Source: an uncultured Collinsella sp.
GTDB taxonomy: Bacteria > Actinomycetota > Coriobacteriia > Coriobacteriales > Coriobacteriaceae
Length of the DNA stretch: 15,300 nt
NCBI GenBank assembly: GCA_959601045.1
Contig: CAUGNZ010000035.1
Coordinates: forward strand, 1-15,300
Direction: 5' to 3'
Shown here piece after piece: positions 13,445-15,300 of this stretch. The position numbers and the translations under genes were made by a program. Under the pieces are notes generated by a model that was given only the letters and a program-made list of their open reading frames with translations, did not search any database and was not told where the DNA came from. Numbering within the stretch: position 1 is the first letter of the stretch; each line of letters opens with the position of its first letter.

Positions 13445-14083
13445 CTAGTCATGATAATAGTCCAGCTTCTTTTCGGCGGCGCCCAGCAGCATCTCGACCA
13501 CAAAGTTAAAGACCCAGTAGATCAGCGCCGCAATCGCAAACGGCACCATGCTCACTTGCGAGGCAACCAGCGCCTTGGCCGTCGAGAACATCTCCCCCAC
13601 GCCGATGGCAAACGCCAGCGAAGTGTCCTTGACCAGCGTGATGATCTCGTTGCCCATCGCCGGCAGAATACGCTTGGCGACTTGCGGCATCACAATGTAC
13701 AAAAATGTCTGCAGACGCGAATAGCCTAGCACCTCGGCTGCCTCGTATTGTCCGCGCGGAATGGACTGCAAGCCCGAGCGATAGATCTCGGCAAAGTAGC
13801 CGGCGTAGTTGATGATGAACGCCACAACGCACGCCGTCCATTTGGAATCGGGCGTGAGCGAAATGCCGAACACGTAGTACGGGGCGAAGTAGATGGCAAA
13901 CATCTGCAGCATGAGCGGCGTACCGCGCATGACCGAAATGTAGATGCGCGCAATCCAGCGAAGCGGCGCAATTTTGCTCATGCGCATAAACGCCACGGGG
14001 ATTCCCAGCGGAATCGACCCCAGCAGCGTCAGCACAAACAACTGCAAGCTGACCAAGAATCCCTGGCCAAGCATCTGCATCAT
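13445..14083 (-). CDS. Polar amino-acid ABC transporter, permease
   Basis: This membrane permease of about 212 residues is of the HisM/GlnP type. The first helix is GFLVSLQLFVLTLLGSIPLG. RGTPLMLQMFAIYF and the coupling-helix (EAA) region GQYEAAEVLGYSRLQTF are diagnostic for the amino-acid importer family. The C-terminus DYYHD is soluble. The start is uncertain. I used the first ATG, but TTG at 14096-14098 with GAGAG upstream and ATG at 14074 are also possible, and none has a strong ribosome site. Translation may rely on the upstream structured spacer. A single permease gene implies a homodimeric channel with the ATPase downstream and the lipoprotein upstream. Confidence 0.9.
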   Translation of the reverse strand: MMQMLGQGFLVSLQLFVLTLLGSIPLGIPVAFMRMSKIAPLRWIARIYISVMRGTPLMLQMFAIYFAPYYVFGISLTPDSKWTACVVAFIINYAGYFAEIYRSGLQSIPRGQYEAAEVLGYSRLQTFLYIVMPQVAKRILPAMGNEIITLVKDTSLAFAIGVGEMFSTAKALVASQVSMVPFAIAALIYWVFNFVVEMLLGAAEKKLDYYHD

Positions 14084-14147
14084 GACCTGAATAGACAACC
14101 TAAGCTCTCTTTCACAGCAACGGAACAGCGAACCCAATGCTAAAGCG

Positions 14148-14246
14148 GGTTTTCCAGGTGCCCGAGGTTGCCGCGAAAGAGGAGCGACGCGTACTTTTGT
14201 ACGCGAGCGACGGTTTGAGCGGCAAGATCGGGTGCCTGGGAAAGCC
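14148..14246. repeat. Structured intercistronic repeat, copy B
   Basis: Copy B starts directly after the binding-protein stop codon, reading the - strand. The shared 45-nt core (14174-14218) folds into CGCGTAC (14188-14194) / GTACGCG (14199-14205) with a TTTT loop. The arms differ from copy A but pair even better. TTGCCGC (14168-14174) pairs with GCGGCAA (14219-14225). CCAGGTGCCCGA (14154-14165) pairs with TCGGGTGCCTGG (14228-14239) with two G-T pairs. About five more pairs extend to 14148/14246. Confidence 0.75.
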
Positions 14247-14247
14247 G

Positions 14248-15108
14248 TTATTTGAGAACCCAGTTGTCGAAGGAAAGACCGTAATCTGCATATTTATCGC
14301 ACAGGTCCTTGACCGTGCCGTCCTCATAGAGTGCCTTGAGCGACTCGGTCACGGCGTCGGCCGACTTGGTGTCCCCCTTCTTAAAGCCGACGGCGTAGTG
14401 CTCGCTGGACAGCGGCTCATCAAGCTGCGTATAAGCATCGGGCTTGGCGGCAAGCTGATACTGGGCAATCGAAAGGTCGCAAGCCACGGCATCGACCGCG
14501 CCGCTCTCGAGCTGCATAAAGGCCGTGTTGTACTCGCCGATCGTGTCGAGCGTGGCAAACGTCGCCGCCAGATCCTTCTGGTCACCCTCGAGCACATCCT
14601 GCGCAGCGGAATCGGTCTGGGTAATCACGGTCTTGCCGGCAAGATCGTCCCAGCTCTTGATGCCCGCATCCTTCTTTACCACCAGCACCTGCTCGTTGAG
14701 CATGTACGGCTCGGAGAACGTGTAGTCGTCCTCGCGACCCTCCATGGTAAAGCCGTTCCAGATGCAGTTGATGGCGCCGGAGTTGAGCAGCGTGTCCTTG
14801 GCATCCCAATCGATGGCCTCGTATTTGACCTCCCAGCCCTGCTTATCGGCAACAGCCTTGGCAAGATCGAGATCAAAGCCGGTGTACTCGCCATCGTCGC
14901 CCACAAAGCCGTACGGAGGATAGGACTTATCAAAGCCCACCACGAGCTTCTTGGACTCCGCAGCGCCCTTCACATCCTTGGCCGCGGCAGAGCCAGCAGC
15001 GAAGCCCTTGCCGGCACCACCGCCGCAACCGACAAGATCAAGGCCAAGCACCGTGGCGAGCGAGCCGGCTAGACCAACAAACTGACGACGAGACATATCG
15101 GTATTCAT
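14248..15108 (-). CDS. Polar amino-acid ABC transporter, substrate-binding lipoprotein
   Basis: This 286-residue extracellular solute-binding protein is of family 3. The N-terminus carries a twin-arginine motif (SRRQFVG, 6-12) and a lipobox LVGC with Cys28, so it is probably exported folded by Tat and lipidated. A Gly/Ala/Lys linker follows. The binding domain starts at KLVVGFDKSYPPYGFV and contains GFDLDLAKAV, GREDDYTFSEPY and a type 3 C-terminal lobe. The start is the ATG before NTDMSRRQF, with AGGGGG 7 nt upstream. It is the first gene of the operon, behind a good promoter. The ligand is likely a polar amino acid or cystine, but the sequence does not fix it. Confidence 0.92.
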   Translation of the reverse strand: MNTDMSRRQFVGLAGSLATVLGLDLVGCGGGAGKGFAAGSAAAKDVKGAAESKKLVVGFDKSYPPYGFVGDDGEYTGFDLDLAKAVADKQGWEVKYEAIDWDAKDTLLNSGAINCIWNGFTMEGREDDYTFSEPYMLNEQVLVVKKDAGIKSWDDLAGKTVITQTDSAAQDVLEGDQKDLAATFATLDTIGEYNTAFMQLESGAVDAVACDLSIAQYQLAAKPDAYTQLDEPLSSEHYAVGFKKGDTKSADAVTESLKALYEDGTVKDLCDKYADYGLSFDNWVLK

Positions 15109-15126
15109 GGTATTCCCCCTTGATGG

Positions 15127-15177
15127 CACTTTAGTTAGATAAAGTGAGTCATGTAACGTTCAGAATCATACACTTTA
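15127..15177. promoter_or_regulatory. CACTTTA operator-like sites
   Basis: CACTTTA (15127-15133) and TAAAGTG (15140-15146) form an inverted repeat with a 6-bp gap in the leader of the binding-protein gene. A third copy, CACTTTA (15171-15177), lies between the -10 and -35 boxes. A regulator bound at these sites would overlap and trail the promoter. Confidence 0.5.
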
Positions 15178-15193
15178 CCTTGATAGAGTACAA
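15165..15193 (-). promoter_or_regulatory. Sigma-70-type promoter of the amino-acid importer
   Basis: On the - strand the -35 box TTGTAC (15188-15193) and the -10 box TATGAT (15165-15170) are separated by exactly 17 bp. The predicted transcript starts about 50 nt before the binding-protein start codon. Confidence 0.65.
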
Positions 15194-15300
15194 GGGAAGG
15201 TTTGCCCGGCGTGGGCGGGGAGCGGCGCGTAATTAAGTTTCCCGCTCTACAGTCCTGCGCAAGACGGAAAGCACGCATGGAGCACTAGGTTGGAGCACCC

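Larger units (their letters stand above)
15109..15300. promoter_or_regulatory. Upstream region of the amino-acid importer
   Basis: The 192-bp edge holds the importer promoter and an operator-like heptamer set. From 15195 to the end I see only GC-rich DNA with two GGAGCAC words (15274 and 15290 region) and no supported gene. The next gene lies outside the window. Confidence 0.5.

Overview
The window looks like chromosome from a high-GC, gut-type Actinomycetota, most likely Collinsella or a close Coriobacteriia relative. This is inferred from the G/C-ending codons, the protein styles (fructose-type PTS, split transketolase, EF-G paralogue, NucA-like secreted nuclease) and the short hairpin repeats in the spacers. 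No rRNA, tRNA, IS element, phage gene or CRISPR array was seen.

Layout. Positions 1-572 are mainly non-coding. They hold a GC hairpin, one copy of a 45-bp hairpin repeat, a dense cluster of eight TTAGAGAGA/TCTCTCTAA sites and a short coding remnant on the + strand. A HAD-family phosphatase gene follows (573-1223, -). The second, identical copy of the 45-bp repeat lies at 1337-1381, so the two copies bracket this segment.

Positions 1468-7459 (all -) form a six-gene sugar-phosphotransferase operon. In transcription order it encodes PTS EIIBC, a GatZ/KbaZ-like protein, transaldolase, transketolase N-half, transketolase C-half and PTS EIIA. A LacI-family repressor gene (7875-8885, +) is divergent from it, and a palindrome with a CG centre sits in the shared promoter region. 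My reading is that a ketose or related sugar enters as a phosphate, is isomerised by the GatZ-like protein, and is shuffled into central metabolism by transketolase and transaldolase. There is no sugar kinase, no 1-phosphofructokinase and no GatY/KbaY aldolase subunit here, so the pathway is not one of the textbook tagatose, galactitol or fructose routes. The substrate is unknown.

Positions 9015-12187 hold a secreted or membrane-anchored DNA/RNA non-specific nuclease (+), convergent with a large EF-G paralogue (-) whose GTP-binding motifs G3 and G4 are degenerate. The two genes meet at a hairpin terminator.

Positions 12507-15108 (all -) are a polar amino-acid ABC importer: a Tat-type lipoprotein binding protein, then a permease, then an ATPase. 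It has a good promoter, a repeated operator-like heptamer and a strong terminator. Its two intercistronic spacers each carry a copy of the same 45-nt core hairpin (42/45 identical). Each core is enclosed by long complementary arms that differ in sequence but keep their pairing. This pair and the TTAGAGAGA cluster are the most interesting non-coding signals, and the sugar operon is the most interesting coding one.
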